From positions 1-64,000 of the forward strand of contig VICG01000004.1 of the NCBI GenBank assembly GCA_008692225.1: a stretch of 64,000 nucleotides of DNA. The letters run 5' to 3'. The DNA is from Monilinia fructicola. Taxonomy: Eukaryota > Ascomycota > Leotiomycetes > Helotiales > Sclerotiniaceae. The notes under the pieces are model-generated. The model was given only the letters and a program-made list of their open reading frames with translations, was not told the DNA's origin and made no database searches. Made by a program: the position numbers and the translations under genes. Positions 12,906 through 25,716 of this stretch are shown piece by piece. Numbering within the stretch: the first letter of the stretch is position 1; each line of letters opens with the position of its first letter.

Positions 12906-13811
12906 TGACCTTCACTCCTTTACAATATGTAATAAAATTCTATAGAATATCAATATTCATTTACTAATAACATATTCATTCAAAGCGCTAGTGCATCGTT
13001 CTAGCGATTTGACCCCCGGCTATTGACAGCCAGGATCTGACGTGCATTCTTCGGCAACACGCCGTGCGCGTTCGTACATATTATATACACAATGGTTGCT
13101 AAAGATATTTCACTAGTCATATTTTATCATACCGCAACCTTTTCGTGTGCTTGGGTTTACTGAGCCTCGATAACCTGACCTGATTGCAAAAAGCAAAATC
13201 GAAAGACCGATTGTAACGTTGATGCCACAGACTGAGGGAGCCTGAAGATTTCCCAACAGTCATCATCGGAGATACTGCCAGTGTGGAGACATTGTGCCCC
13301 ATAGCCTCCGATTGTCTTCATCTATGTGTGGTATTCCCATGATGTGAATTTGAGAAGAGCGTTCTCGCGGCGCAGCAATGATGTTGAGATGTAATGTTGG
13401 CGCCAACATGACGTCAAGATGCCGCGTCAATTCTTAAGTGGGCCAGGCTATACTCCGTAGTCCCGTTTTCGAAACTCGAGGCCGAAGAACCGTTCGCTGC
13501 GAGATATGGTCGCTGCAGATACTCGGACACACGCGCATGATTCCGAGAAGTATAGTGATATGGTAGAAGGGTCTGCCAGCTACCGTTCCTCTCAGTGAGT
13601 GTCCTTAAGTCGGTGCCTTGGTGGATATTCCAACATTTGTAGCCCCTATCATCGAAAATTTCAGCACGAAGCTCCCTAAATAGCGCCGGAATGGTGCTGA
13701 AGTTGTTGTTTCCTGAGCGGCCACATTCGCAATTGGTAATGATATAACCGAGCGGGAAAGTTAAAAGGAGATCATTCTCACTTCGGATAACTAGAGCTCC
13801 GCCACAATTAC
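12906..13811. other. Gene-free balanced-GC stretch
   Basis: Normal composition, but no frame with a start codon and recognisable protein. A 143-codon minus-strand frame at 13414-13845 has no ATG and resembles nothing I know. Probably remains of upstream sequence of the broken P450 that follows. Confidence 0.45.
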
Positions 13812-14998
13812 TTGACAATATTTTCTCTATCTCGTTTTTCTTCAATCATTCTGCAAGAATTATCCCTTCTATTTCTCGGAATAGTCAAGTACTCTGTGTA
13901 CAAGAAGATTATCTTCGGTCTCATTGGGCTATGGGTGTCTTGGAGGTCATGGTACTTCACGGTGCTACCCTTCTTTCATCCAAATGCACCTAAAGAGCTA
14001 TCATACGTGATTCCAGGTTAGTAGATAGCTCTTCATCATTCAAAATAAGTTCAATTATGTAACTGATGATCTCTCAACAATACTAAGTACAAATTTTCAA
14101 CGGCGTTCCGATTCGGTTCAGTCGTTGTATACACTGAGGCGATAACGCATCAATGAAGATATACATGCTAACATTTGGTATGGCATGCACAAGCATCTAT
14201 CAGAAACTCTGAGGCATTGATCAATCGGGGAAAGTAAGTATTACACTACCCATTACAAAAAAAGGAGACGTAGGCATGGATCACCTAACCAATCATTCTC
14301 TCCCCTATCCCCTCCGTCGATACAAAGAAATGTTAAGACACATTACAGACGCTACTTCAACAATACTAGAGAGCCATTCACCTTGACTGTCGGAGGAAGA
14401 AAGCTCTACATATTGACAGAGCTGGAATATGTCAAGGAAGTCTACAAGAACAACATCACCTTATATTGGTACGCGATGCTACACGACCTCCTAATTAAAT
14501 TCGGCATCAAATTTTCCATAATTCGTACACTCTGGCAAAATATACCAGCCGAGATCCCGTGAGAGCCGTAAAGACGTTGATCCCGCTAAAGTTCCTCCTT
14601 TTTACATCATACACTCAACTCTAGATTTCTATAAGCGACAATTACTCCCCGGCACAAAGCTTGATGTGATCAATATTTCTCTCAACGGCTGGATTGACCG
14701 TCATCTAGAATGGACCGATGTTAAAGCTCGTTATGTAAGTCTCTGTCCCACAGGAGATCGTATTCAAGATCTCTCCCTCGCAACATTCTGTTTAGACATT
14801 CTGATCGAAGCTGTGACCAAGACATTTCTTGGGAAAGTAATATATGATATCGAGCCTGAATTAAGCGGCGCACTTCTGGATTTCAACCCCGACGCCTGGA
14901 TGCTAGTTTTCAAATATCCTCATGGGAAGAATCGTCGACTTGGCAAAGCGAGAAGAGGTATCTTTCCGGGGAGTATAGCTGCTAAGTTAGTGAATTAG
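13812..14998 (+). pseudogene. Cytochrome P450 remnant (5' half only)
   Basis: Recognisable pieces in order: a membrane-anchor and proline-rich segment ending HPNAPKELSYVIPG (13812-14006, no ATG in frame); a block with REPFTLTVGGRKLYILTELE (about 14345-14470); and in another frame, after an in-frame TGA near 14560, a block with STLDFYKRQLLPGTKLDVI through FKYPHGKNRR (about 14590-14940). The order fits the N-terminal half of a fungal P450 of a different family from the one at 4987. Nothing resembling the I-helix, ExxR or haem loop follows, so the gene is truncated and frameshifted. It sits between two transposon blocks. Confidence 0.72.
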
Positions 14999-15546
14999 GA
15001 GTTAATGACCACAATGAGAACAACACATCTCAACAGTAACTTGACATATGATATCAGCGGATCAGGATCAGGATCTAGACAAAAGAACATCATATTTTTG
15101 TACTGCTGCAACTATCTCATGCACACCCCCTTAAGATCACCGATCAACCAATATACCTCCATTCCATTCCAATCTCTGCCTATTCATCTTGGCAACCCAT
15201 ATTACCCGTTCATCTTCCACATCAAACCATCCCCTCAAGCTTTGATTTCTTTTCGACCCACCTCAAAAACGTGTTCCATTTATGTTCGAGAACCCATCAC
15301 ATCACACTCCCAGAACTCCAATAACAAACTGACATCCCATCCCATCGATATCTCCAACCATACTCTTACCAAGCAAGATCATACTAAATCGGGGTCACCA
15401 TTCAATTTACCACAGATACACTGAACCTCCCCACGCTATTGCATATTTTTAACTCCAGAATCCTACCTCCCGAAAGAACAACATTGATCCATCACTCATG
15501 ATTATCACTTCTTTCTCCATAAGTCAAGATTTGATCTCGATGACTA
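14999..15546. other. Gene-free stretch before transposon A2
   Basis: A 139-codon plus-strand frame from 15005 is low-complexity (Thr, Ser, Pro, His rich), has no recognisable domain and is probably chance. The region lies where the lost 3' half of the P450 remnant would be. Confidence 0.45.
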
Positions 15547-15645
15547 ATCGAGCTCCCTGTATCATGCACGTCCCTATATCTTGTACGCTTTTCAAAAAGT
15601 CGAAAATTAACAAACAAAATTAATTAATAAAAAACCTATTAATAT

Positions 15646-15807
15646 TGTCACGATGACATACTAGAGCGAATCAATAGAGGTCAGTTAACTAGAATAAGAA
15701 AGCTAAGGAGGGAAGAGATCTCTAGGTCCCCTAGAGATCTCTTATATGTACAGTATCGCTTAGCGTGATGAGATATCACGTGCTTAAGGCACGTGATATT
15801 CGTCACA
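15646..15807. mobile_element. Solo LTR, second family (162 bp), inside A2
   Basis: TGTCACGATGAC...TTCGTCACA with TG...CA ends and a perfect 5-bp duplication AATAT (15641-15645, 15808-15812). The empty site is preserved in A1 (reading GATATTATAATATGAAATTT on the minus strand), confirming an insertion. It is clearly GC-richer than its surroundings. It contains two palindromes: AGAGATCTCT...AGAGATCTCT near 15715-15743, and TATCACGTGC TTAAG GCACGTGATA near 15772-15796, the latter with two CACGTG sites. Unrelated to the 12741 LTR. Confidence 0.88.
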
Positions 15808-16768
15808 AATATTATAATATGAAATTTAAATATAATATATTTTTTAATAATTTTAAATAATATTATAAAAAGAAAACTTGTAAAATTCAATATATTAAAA
15901 TACTAATTATAATTTTAAAAATGTATATTTAATTATTATAAAAATTAAATAACTTTTTATTAATTATTAAAAATAAGTATTTTTTATTTAAATAATATTT
16001 CTTAATAATGAAAAACTTTAAATAATAAGAAAAACTAAATTTTTTTATAAAAAACTAAAGATTATATTAAATATAATTTATTAAAATTTAATAATCAAAA
16101 AATTGTTTATTAAAAAATAGTTTTATTATTATAAAAAAAGGATATTTTAATAAAAAGATAAAAATATTATATAAATATTAATTAAAAATCTTATATTTAT
16201 TAAAAAAAATCAAAGGTTTTATAATAAAAAAATAAAAAAAATATTATAAAAAATATAAGAAAAGTTTATTATTTTTATATTATATAATATATAATACTTT
16301 TTTTAAAAAAGAAAATGTTTTTATTATATATATAAATAAATCAAGATTACTCGGGCGGGTTTTAAAAGAGGCATATATAAAATAAGCGAGATTCTCAAAA
16401 TAATACTTAACGACATGTATTATGCTATGCAACAATATGAATAATTCAATCAATTCTTAATATTTTTTAATAAAAAATACTTTAAAAAAACTTATAATAC
16501 AAAGGGGGTTTATTCCTTAAAATCTAAAACTAAAAGAACTAAGATATCTTTTAAAATACGTAAAAGAATTTATACTTTTAATATATTTAAAATATCTCAA
16601 AATCATATTATTAATTATTATAAAATTAATTAATTATTAATATTAAAAAACTTGTTTAATATAAAAGCCCAAGCTAAAAAGTATAGGAAACCTTTAAAAT
16701 CTATTAAAAATATTGTAAAATCGTTATTAAAGAAAAGCAAAAAACGCAAATTTTTAATACTTGAAAAA

Positions 16769-16912
16769 TATAACGAGGTACGAGGAAACAGAGGGGTCAA
16801 CTGAAATAATATAGTTATTTATAAAGAGAAAAGGAAAGGATTGAAGATTCTTTTCATTTAAGTATTAGTTTAAATGATTATATAAACCCTTATCTAAAGT
16901 AGCTTTTTAATA
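16769..16912 (-). repeat. 3' LTR of element D
   Basis: Matches 25573-25716 and the solo LTR at 12741-12895 (shared core GAGGGGTCAACTGAA and GAGAAAAGGAAA). Since D is coded on the minus strand, this left copy is the 3' LTR. Confidence 0.82.
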
Positions 16913-19900
16913 TAACCTTTTCTTTTATATTTAATGTTCCAGTAAACTATTGTAATTCGTTTTTTACTTAATAATAATATTTTTAAAAATTCTATAAAAA
17001 AAAAAAAATTCGTTAACTTTATAATATCCCATAAAAATTCCTTTTTTATTACCCTTTTAACTTTTATTAAATAATATATGTTTTTAAGCAAATAAAAAAA
17101 AAAAAGCAAGATAAATATAAAGTTTCTCCCCCTTTTCATTTATAATCCGTACTTTTCTTCAACTCACCCCAGTATTATTTTGATATTACCCCAGTGTACA
17201 GTGTAAGATACTACTCCTTTATCACTCCACTATCTTCTTCTATCTCCAGTGCTTTTACAATATTAGGTTTAATTCTTCAATTTTTGTTTAGCTATAAATT
17301 ATATTCCATCATTTTTCTTAATGGATGAGGTATACTATCCAATCCCACTCCATTTAAGCTTTTGTTATTTAACTACAACATTAAATCACCTCTATTGATG
17401 ATTATTATATCTATCTCTATCCCGTACATTTAAAGGTATATTCGGATCAGTATTAATAGGTTGAAGGCTACCTCGTTTCTATCAACATATACATTAACAA
17501 TTTGATTCTATTTCACTTTTGGTTGTATTATATACTATTTATAAAATCTAATTCTTACAATTCAGATTATAATACGCTTATTTACAAAATAGTAATTTAT
17601 TAAATATTTTGTATTGTAGTTTAATAAAGCTTTATAAAACTAATATATATATATTATATGTTTTATAAAATAAACATTATTCTTTTATAAAAATTATGAT
17701 CTTTTATTTACAAAGTTTAAGATTAATTTATACGTATCAGATTAGACTTTCAAAAATGTTAGAGCTCCGATTTTTTGATATAACATATATTTCTCAAACC
17801 CTATTTCTATTAGCTTCTTACCCATTATCTTAGCTTTTTTTCTTTTTATTATTAAATAACAGTTTCTAATTATAGTATCATACTCCATTTACATATTATC
17901 CATCCCCCTCTCCAGTATTAATAATCTTAAGCTAGAACCCGTTAAAATATTCCAATTCTTAAAGATTTCCCTATAAAATTCTTCAACCAATATTCCTTTT
18001 ATTATTTTAATTAATATTTAAAAATTGTTAAATCCTTTTGACAATCTATTTTTATTCTAATTCATTAATTCCTTCATTAATTTTAATATAAATTTTTCCG
18101 AATTATTCATTTTATTTATGGTTTCTATCTCGGTTTTCAACTTTAATATAAATACTAGAATCTTCCTCTTTTCCAATTACATTTTTCATTACATTTACTA
18201 ATTTAGCATAAATGCCTTTATTTTCCTTTTTTACAACCACCATATTTTTTTTATTATTTTGAATAATTTTATTATTATTATTCTATATTTCTTATATAAA
18301 TATCTTGCTTTTTTATCTTTTCTATATTTTTTAAAACATTTAATATATATTTTTATTTATATTTATAATCTTTTTAATCTATAGCATAATTAGTTTTTTA
18401 GCTTTCTTTTTTTGTAATATAGCTAATTTACTAATTCTCTCCTTTCTTTTCTTTATTTTTTTTTTTTTTTTTAATTTCTTTTTCTTTTGTTTTTTTGCTA
18501 ATCTTTGTTTTTTCATTTTTATAATCAAATCATATATTTAATTATTATTTTATAATTACTTTCTTTTATTTTTAATTAATTTAGATACGATTGCAGTTTT
18601 ATTTTAATTTTTGTTTAATTGTTCTTTGCTAATTATTACAACTATTTTAAACTATATCTTCTTTATATATTAGTGTAATTGGATTGCACTTTTATTCTTT
18701 TATTAAGTTTATTATACTACTTATATATCATCACTTTTTTCGAAAATAGAATAATTAGTAATATTTGTTTTTAAATTTTTTAATCGCTTTTTTTTATAAA
18801 TGTATTAATAATATTCTACATATTTAAAATATATTCTTTTATAACTACTTTTTTTAAGAATTTATTTATTATATCCAATTCCATTTATTTTTATAATTTT
18901 TTTTATTTAGTATTTATTATATTACAAACTTTTTTCTATACTTTATTATTATACAAATCAAATTGTTCTCCTATCATCAGCAAAAACTTTATACTTTTGT
19001 TACAGCCCAAAAAACGTTTATTATTAATATTGTTCTGTTGGTTTAAAGTATCAGTTCCAATTTATTTAAATTAGTTTATTATATATTATTTTAGTTAATT
19101 TAATATTATTAATATTATTTTTAAAAAAAATTTTAATAAAAATTGAACCTAAAGAGTATTAATAATATAATAATTTTATAATTTCATAATTTGTAATAAA
19201 AATAATAATATAATAATAAGGTTAATAGATTCTATTTTTACGTTTTTTGGAAGTATTGAAACTAGCGTTTTAACCCCTTTTTTTATACAGAGTATCTATC
19301 AAGAATTTCTAAAATCAACCTAATATCCCTTTACTTAGAAAATGAAGTTTATTCCCGATATTATTATAATAATATTGTTAATTATTTAACTACCCTATAT
19401 ATTTTGATTTATCGATCGGTATGTTTTTTATAATGTTTTTAGGATTATATAAGTTTATTTAAATAATAACTTATTATTTTTAAAACAGATTATTATTATA
19501 ATGGTTTAGAACCCGGTTTTAGCTATTTAAGTGTTATCTTTATGATTTTTGATTTGTAATAACTTTATTTAATTTTCTTTTAATCCAATTTTATTCCTAA
19601 AATTAAGATAATAATATATTTTCCTGTTTATAATTTAAATTAATATTTATTATTCTTATTTTATTTTAAATTCTTAATATTTTTTATAAAAACTCTTATA
19701 ATAAATAGATATAGTTTGAAAAATTTCTTTATTATATCTTAAATATTAATTAAATCCTTTAACTTTTATTATGTATTTTTATTATCTAAATAATTTTTTT
19801 ATTTAACCAAAAATTCTAATTTTTTTTATTTTCTTTTATTTTGGAATTAAAAATCTTTTTAATATACCATTCTAAAATAATATCCCCATATTACATATTT

Positions 19901-20539
19901 TATATAAGCTTATAACCTGATTTTTCTTTGGTTTTATTTAAGTAATCCATCCAAATTATTATTTTATATAATATAAAAAGGTTAATATAAAAAATGTTAT
20001 AGTATTAAAAGATTAATAGTAATTTTAATTTATAAATTTACAATTTTATATTTTCCATTACTTTGAAAAAGCCAATATTCTTAGGATCCAGTTTAACATA
20101 TTTTTTATCTATAGATAAATTCTTTATTATTAATTAAATTATATCATCTGTTTTTAAATATTTAAGATTTATATTTTATATCATAATATTTTGCTATCAG
20201 ATTTTAAGTATAAATTAGTTTTTTTATTATTGTTGTGTGTAATATTTTTTAGTTTTTTTATTAATTATAAAGTATCCTCTAATTTCTATTGTACATTCAT
20301 ATTAATTAATAGTAATAATATTTGTTTTTTATTTACTTTAAATAACAAAATATCTATAATTAATACTAATATAAAATTATAAGCATATTCTGTTACAAAT
20401 AGGAGGTTTATTTAGCTATCTTGTTTATAATTAATAAAACATTTAATATAAACTTTGATAATTTGATTTATTTGTTCAATAAAATTATTAGTTTACAAAT
20501 AAAATATTATATTAAAAGTTTTTTTTATTATATCTAAAT

Positions 20540-20870
20540 AGATTATTAAAATTGTTCAAAAAAGCATTTATAAAAAGATTTATTTTATTTAAAATAATTA
20601 AATTTGATATTCCATACTTTGTTATTATAATTCGAATAAAAATGAAAATAAATTAAATAGTTATTATATTTTTTCTAATTAGATTAAAGTTTATTTCTTT
20701 AGTGAATCTATCCGTTATTATCAGGATATAATTGTATACTAAATATAGGGATAAATTCTTTCCATCTTTTCCCACTACTGAAATCATTTTTTGACCATAA
20801 TATTGATAGATTAATAATTAAGTCCATAAATAATCTGCCTTATGATTTTATAGGAATTAATATTAATGTT
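20540..20870 (-). pseudogene. Ty3/gypsy integrase catalytic-core remnant
   Basis: Minus-strand reading gives, after allowing for stops, a block with DRLTKE-like sequence (seen as RFTKEINF), then a TKYGISNLII-LFINAF--NNF stretch. This fits the second-Asp region of the retroviral-type integrase core (consensus GLP..IISDRD..FTS.FW). The catalytic Asp positions are altered by G-to-A mutation. It marks the orientation of D. Confidence 0.72.
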
Positions 20871-21999
20871 AGTTCTCCAAGTTTTTTTTGTATAAAGGTT
20901 TATTTTTTTAATATATTATATAAAAATTTAATATAATTTATTATATTTATATTTATTCTTTTTCAATATAATAGTTTCTTTATATTATCTATAATTGTTT
21001 TTTAATCAAAATGGTCGATTATTTAAAAATTGTGAAATTTCTATAATAATAATTTTTATAATGGTTTATTTGATGGTATATATAATCTTATTCCTTTATA
21101 ATATTAGAGATTATCGTGTATAATAAATTCCTTTTCTTTGGATTTTGGTAATTTAATTAAAAAATTTTTTGATTAATTTTATTAATTTTTTTTTATACTC
21201 CAATTCCGCTGTAATATCTTCCGGGTCTAATACTGATAAAAACAAGGTTATTATATCTTATATACTATCATAATTTGATCTTGTATTTTCTATTTTCTTT
21301 TAATTTCCTTATTATATAATACTTTTCTTCTTTATAAATCACATTTATTTTAACTATAATAATATATAATAGATTTTATTAACTATTTATAATTAAAAGC
21401 AAGTTAAGTGATTAATGATGTAGTTTTAATAATAAGATTGATTTAAAATCCTCGTTTTAATAATTTGGTCTTTTTGATGGTGTATCTGCTAGGTTGTTTT
21501 TTTTTAGTTTATAAATGATTATAAAATCTATTTTTGATAATATTATTGTTTATTTTATTTATCTTTTTGTTAATATTTTTAATGTTATAAAATGCTTTAG
21601 ATTATTATAGTTTATTATTATGATTATCTAATATTATACTTTTTTAAAAAAATATTTCTAATGTTTTATTAACTTTATAATAGTTAATAGTTTTTAATTA
21701 AAAATTGTATAATTAATTTCCGCTGGTATTAGTTTTTTTAAGTAAAAATGTAATTAGGTGTTTATATTCGTTCTTTTATTTTTGAGATAAAACTCTATAT
21801 AAGGCTTTTATTAATATATTTGTTTCCAGGAAATATGCTAGTGTTGCAATGAAATGGCCTAGTAACAATGCTTTCATAAAAATATCCTTAAGTTTCTTAA
21901 AAGCTGTTTTGCATTTTTTAGATTAAGCAAATTTTACTTTTCCTTTTGTTAAATTGGTTAATAATAATATTTATCTCGTTATACGATAATATAAATTGT

Positions 22000-22842
22000 T
22001 TATAGAAAATTATAGAATTTAAGAAATAATAGTATTTTCTGGATACTTTTTGGAGATGGTCAAACGGTTATTGTTTTTATTTTAGATGGGTTTATAATTA
22101 TTTTTTTGTTAATATTATATAATTGAGGAATTCTACTTATTTAACTCTAAATTAGCATTTTTTAAGCTTATAGAATAGTTTCTATTCTAATAATTGTTTT
22201 AATATTTGTTTTATATAATTTTTATATTCTTTTTTATTTTTGGAATAAATCAAAATATTATTTAAGTAAATTATTATTAATTTGTTATATAAATTGTTTT
22301 AAATATTAATTAATATAAATTTGAAAAGTTGTTGATATATTATATAATCCGAATAAATATTATTAAATACTTATAAGAATCTAATTTGTTATAAAAAAGC
22401 TATCTTCCATTTATTTCCTTTATATATACATATCAAATTATAAGTTTTTTTTAGATTTAGTTTTATAAATATAATTGCTTTTTTTAATCTATTAAATATC
22501 TTTAATATTAATAGGATCAAGTATTTATTTGGAATAGTTATTACATTGATATTTCGATAATTTATATATAATCATAATTCTATAATACCCTTTTTTTTTA
22601 TAAATAATATTAATATATTTACTTCCAATTTAATTGGTTTAATAAACCCTAATCTTATTATCTTTTCTATATATTTTTTTTAATATCTTTAATTCTACTT
22701 CCAATAGATTGTATATTAGGCCAAATAGCGGCGTTATACTTAATCGCAATATAATTTTATAATTCACTTTTAATCTATATAGTAGAAGTTTCTCCACCTT
22801 TATTTTGCTAAATATTTCAGTAAACTTCTTATATTTATTCAA
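22000..22842 (-). pseudogene. Ty3/gypsy reverse transcriptase remnant
   Basis: The open piece 22842-22639 on the minus strand reads as the RT leader (KYKKFTEIFSK... ITPLFGLIYNLLEVELK), the familiar F..VFSK/..P.FGP.Y.L...EL pattern. Downstream come a KKKG-like motif and, at about 22240-22280, YLNNILIYS, which corresponds to the YLDDILIYS catalytic box with both Asp changed to Asn, as RIP G-to-A would do. It continues in frame with stops into the RT-RNase H connection. Confidence 0.8.
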
Positions 22843-25572
22843 AATCTATTGCGATATTATTGTAGTTAAACCCAGATTTAACTTCTCTATCAATATTAAG
22901 AATATTATTGTTAATAATAAAAACTTTTTTATTCCCTTTTTTTATTTTTGTTCTTGTATTATATAATATAACATCAATAATTTAAAGAAATTCTATATTT
23001 CTTTAAATATTTTTATTTTATATTTTATTTTAGTTTTTTTATTCTCTAATTTATCTTTAGATTAAATTATTTTAGGAATAATAATTTAAGGATGATGTTA
23101 ATTATTTATAAAAGGTATTTTATAAAAGATTGTTAATAATCTTTTTTTTAAAGAGAAAAATATTTAAATTTATTTTTTTTTTTTGTAGTATTTGAAGCTG
23201 GTATTATTATTTTTTTGTTTATATTCTATACTGTAAGACAATATATATTAATATTTTTTTATAATTGATTTATTTAATTATTTTTAGTTTAATAAAGTTT
23301 GTGGTAGCTTTTAAGTTTATTATTATTTAAAATATTATTTTATTTCCATTTTTCCCTATAAAAATATAATTTTATATTAGGAATGTTTAGTGAATATTTG
23401 TAATTTAAAAGTAATTATATATATTTTTAATTGTTAGTAGATTGTAATATAATATTTTATTCTTTATATAATCCTAATAATAATAGTTCTTATAATATAT
23501 TTTTTAATAGTGTTAATATAGTAATTTATTATATTTTTATTAATTCTAATATATTCGTTATATAATATATTTCTTTTTTTTTTAATATTAATTTAATCAT
23601 AAATAATTTATTTAAGCTTGTTATTTAGGAATTATTATAGTCCTTTTTTTGTTTTGGCTTAGTTGGTTAAAAGTTTGTTCCTTTATATCCTATAGTTTTC
23701 AGGTTTGAGAGAGCTTTTTGTTTTTAGTTTTTTGGGGTTTGGGGTAATCTCTAATACGATAATTTTTTTTTTATATAATAAAAATATATGCCTTTACTAT
23801 AGACTTTTTTCCAACGTTTTGTTAATATATTTAAAAAAAAGAATTTTTTTTTTTTTTTTTTAGTAATATTACATTCCATAATATATTTAATTTTAAGATA
23901 TTTACTATAAATATATTGTAGGTTTTAAATCTAATTAATTTTGGGAAGAGTTTCTTTTGTATATATAAATGAAATTTTTGGTATTCTATATTGCTATCTT
24001 TAATCCTCCGAATATTATTAATAATAATTTATTATAATTAATGTATATTTTAATTAAAAATATTTTGTAACAGTTTTAGCTTATAATTTACTATAATTAA
24101 TTAGCTTTTATATAATTAGGATATATTTTGTAATATTAATTTAAAGTAATTAATAAAATTTTGGATTAATTGTTTATCCTTTATTTTTATATTTTACATT
24201 TTAAGATCTACTTCTATGTTGGTATTTATTGATCTGTATTATTTGAAGAATTATTGTTTTAACAACTATTAATTTTGGAACTTTAAATTATTAACGTTAT
24301 TTTTATACTTAATTTAGTTAGTTGAATTCTGCACTTTATTGATTTTATAATATAACTTTGTATTAAAATAGTTTATTCTGCTTTATTATGTATATTTTCT
24401 AAAACTATGTAATTTTTCAATTTTATAATTTAGAAGTGTATATTCAATTTTTTTTTTTATTGAAGGTTGATAATGCTTTGAGTTTAAATCTTTTTTTTGT
24501 ATTAATATTATTGGTTATATAAGTAGGGTTTACATTCAAGTTTACTATTGGTCCATGAATTCTTATTGGTAATTGTTATGTTAATCTAATATCTGTTGGT
24601 CTGGTATAGTGTTTGTAAGGTAGTTTCTGGTTTTCTAGAAAATTAGCTATAATCTTATATAGATTTAATTAGGAGTCTTTTGATTGCGGAAAGTTTCTTT
24701 TCTTTTTCACAGTTCTTTTCCTTAAATATTTTTATCTTATATTTTTTTATTGGGTTATGATAGTTTGGGATTCTGATAATATGTTTATATTTGATAATAA
24801 ATATTAAATATTAATATTAATAATATAATTAAAATTGTATTTATATTAAATTAATATAGTTTATTTATTTTTATTTTTTATTAACCTTATTTTATTTTTT
24901 AATGAGGTTATATGTATTTAAAGTGGAATTAATTAGGTATCTATCCTTTTTATCGAAAGCTTTTAGGTGTAAGAAAATTCTGAAAAATAATCTAAATAGT
25001 ATTATAGTGTAACTTTGGTTTTAGTAAGGTAAAAAAAAGAATTAAGATAATAGGGAGTTTAATAATAATAATGATTATACTTTTATTTTAAATAGGTATT
25101 TTCCTTTAGACTTTGGAAGATTTGAAGAAGTTGAAGTGGAAGGTTTTAAATTATTATTATTAAACGTTATTTCCTTGTTTTTGCTTTTTTATTTGTTTTT
25201 ATATTTAGGTATAGTTTTTTTCTTGTTATTATCCAATTATAGTATTTTGAATTAATCCTGGTCTATATTCAGGTTTATATTTGGGTTTATAATGACAATT
25301 TGGTTATTGTATTAAATTTAACTTTGTAAATTTGGTATGTTATTTTTTGAAATATATTGTTTACATTGAAATAAAGTAAATTGTTTAATTCGATTATAGT
25401 CCTGTGGTTGGCGTTGTAACTTTATAATTTAAAATATCTTTAAAGTATTTTTGGATTAATCTAAAAATCTTCAGGGGTTTTATTCAAATAAAAAAATTCT
25501 TTTAATAAAATTAACTTAATAATATTTAGGTTTAGTTAATAAAGTTCTTCAATTTTGAAAGATGAATAACTT

Positions 25573-25716
25573 TGTAACGAAATATAAAGAAATAGAGGGA
25601 TTAATTGAAATAATATAGTTATTTATAAAAAAGAAAAGGAAAGAATTAAAGATCCTTTTCATTTAAGTATTAGCTCAAATAATTATGTGACCCTTGTCTA
25701 AGGTAGCTTCCTGATA
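25573..25716 (-). repeat. 5' LTR of element D
   Basis: Starts TGTAACGAAA and ends GCTTCCTGATA. It aligns with 16769-16912 and the unmutated solo LTR; the differences are mainly RIP-type transitions. Confidence 0.82.

Larger units (their letters stand above)
16769..25716 (-). mobile_element. Ty3/gypsy LTR retrotransposon D, RIP-degraded (8.9 kb)
   Basis: Two direct repeats of 144 bp bound it (16769-16912 and 25573-25716), both RIP-mutated versions of the 155-bp solo LTR at 12741. Flanks are A-rich (GAAAA / AAAAA), compatible with a mutated 5-bp duplication. Coding sense is minus: reverse transcriptase remnants lie at about 22000-22842 and integrase remnants further downstream at about 20540-20870, the Ty3/gypsy order. 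The frames are full of TAA/TAG and Asp-to-Asn changes from G-to-A mutation. No usable gag is visible. The element is inactive. Short LTRs in an 8.9 kb element imply a long internal region or undetected insertions. Confidence 0.85.

Noticed and set aside
13414..13845. 143-codon minus-strand frame
   Set aside because: No ATG in the frame, no recognisable domain, and it overlaps the N-terminal piece of the P450 remnant.
15005..15424. 139-codon plus-strand frame
   Set aside because: Low-complexity Thr/Ser/Pro/His composition, no conserved pattern, beside a decayed gene and a transposon.
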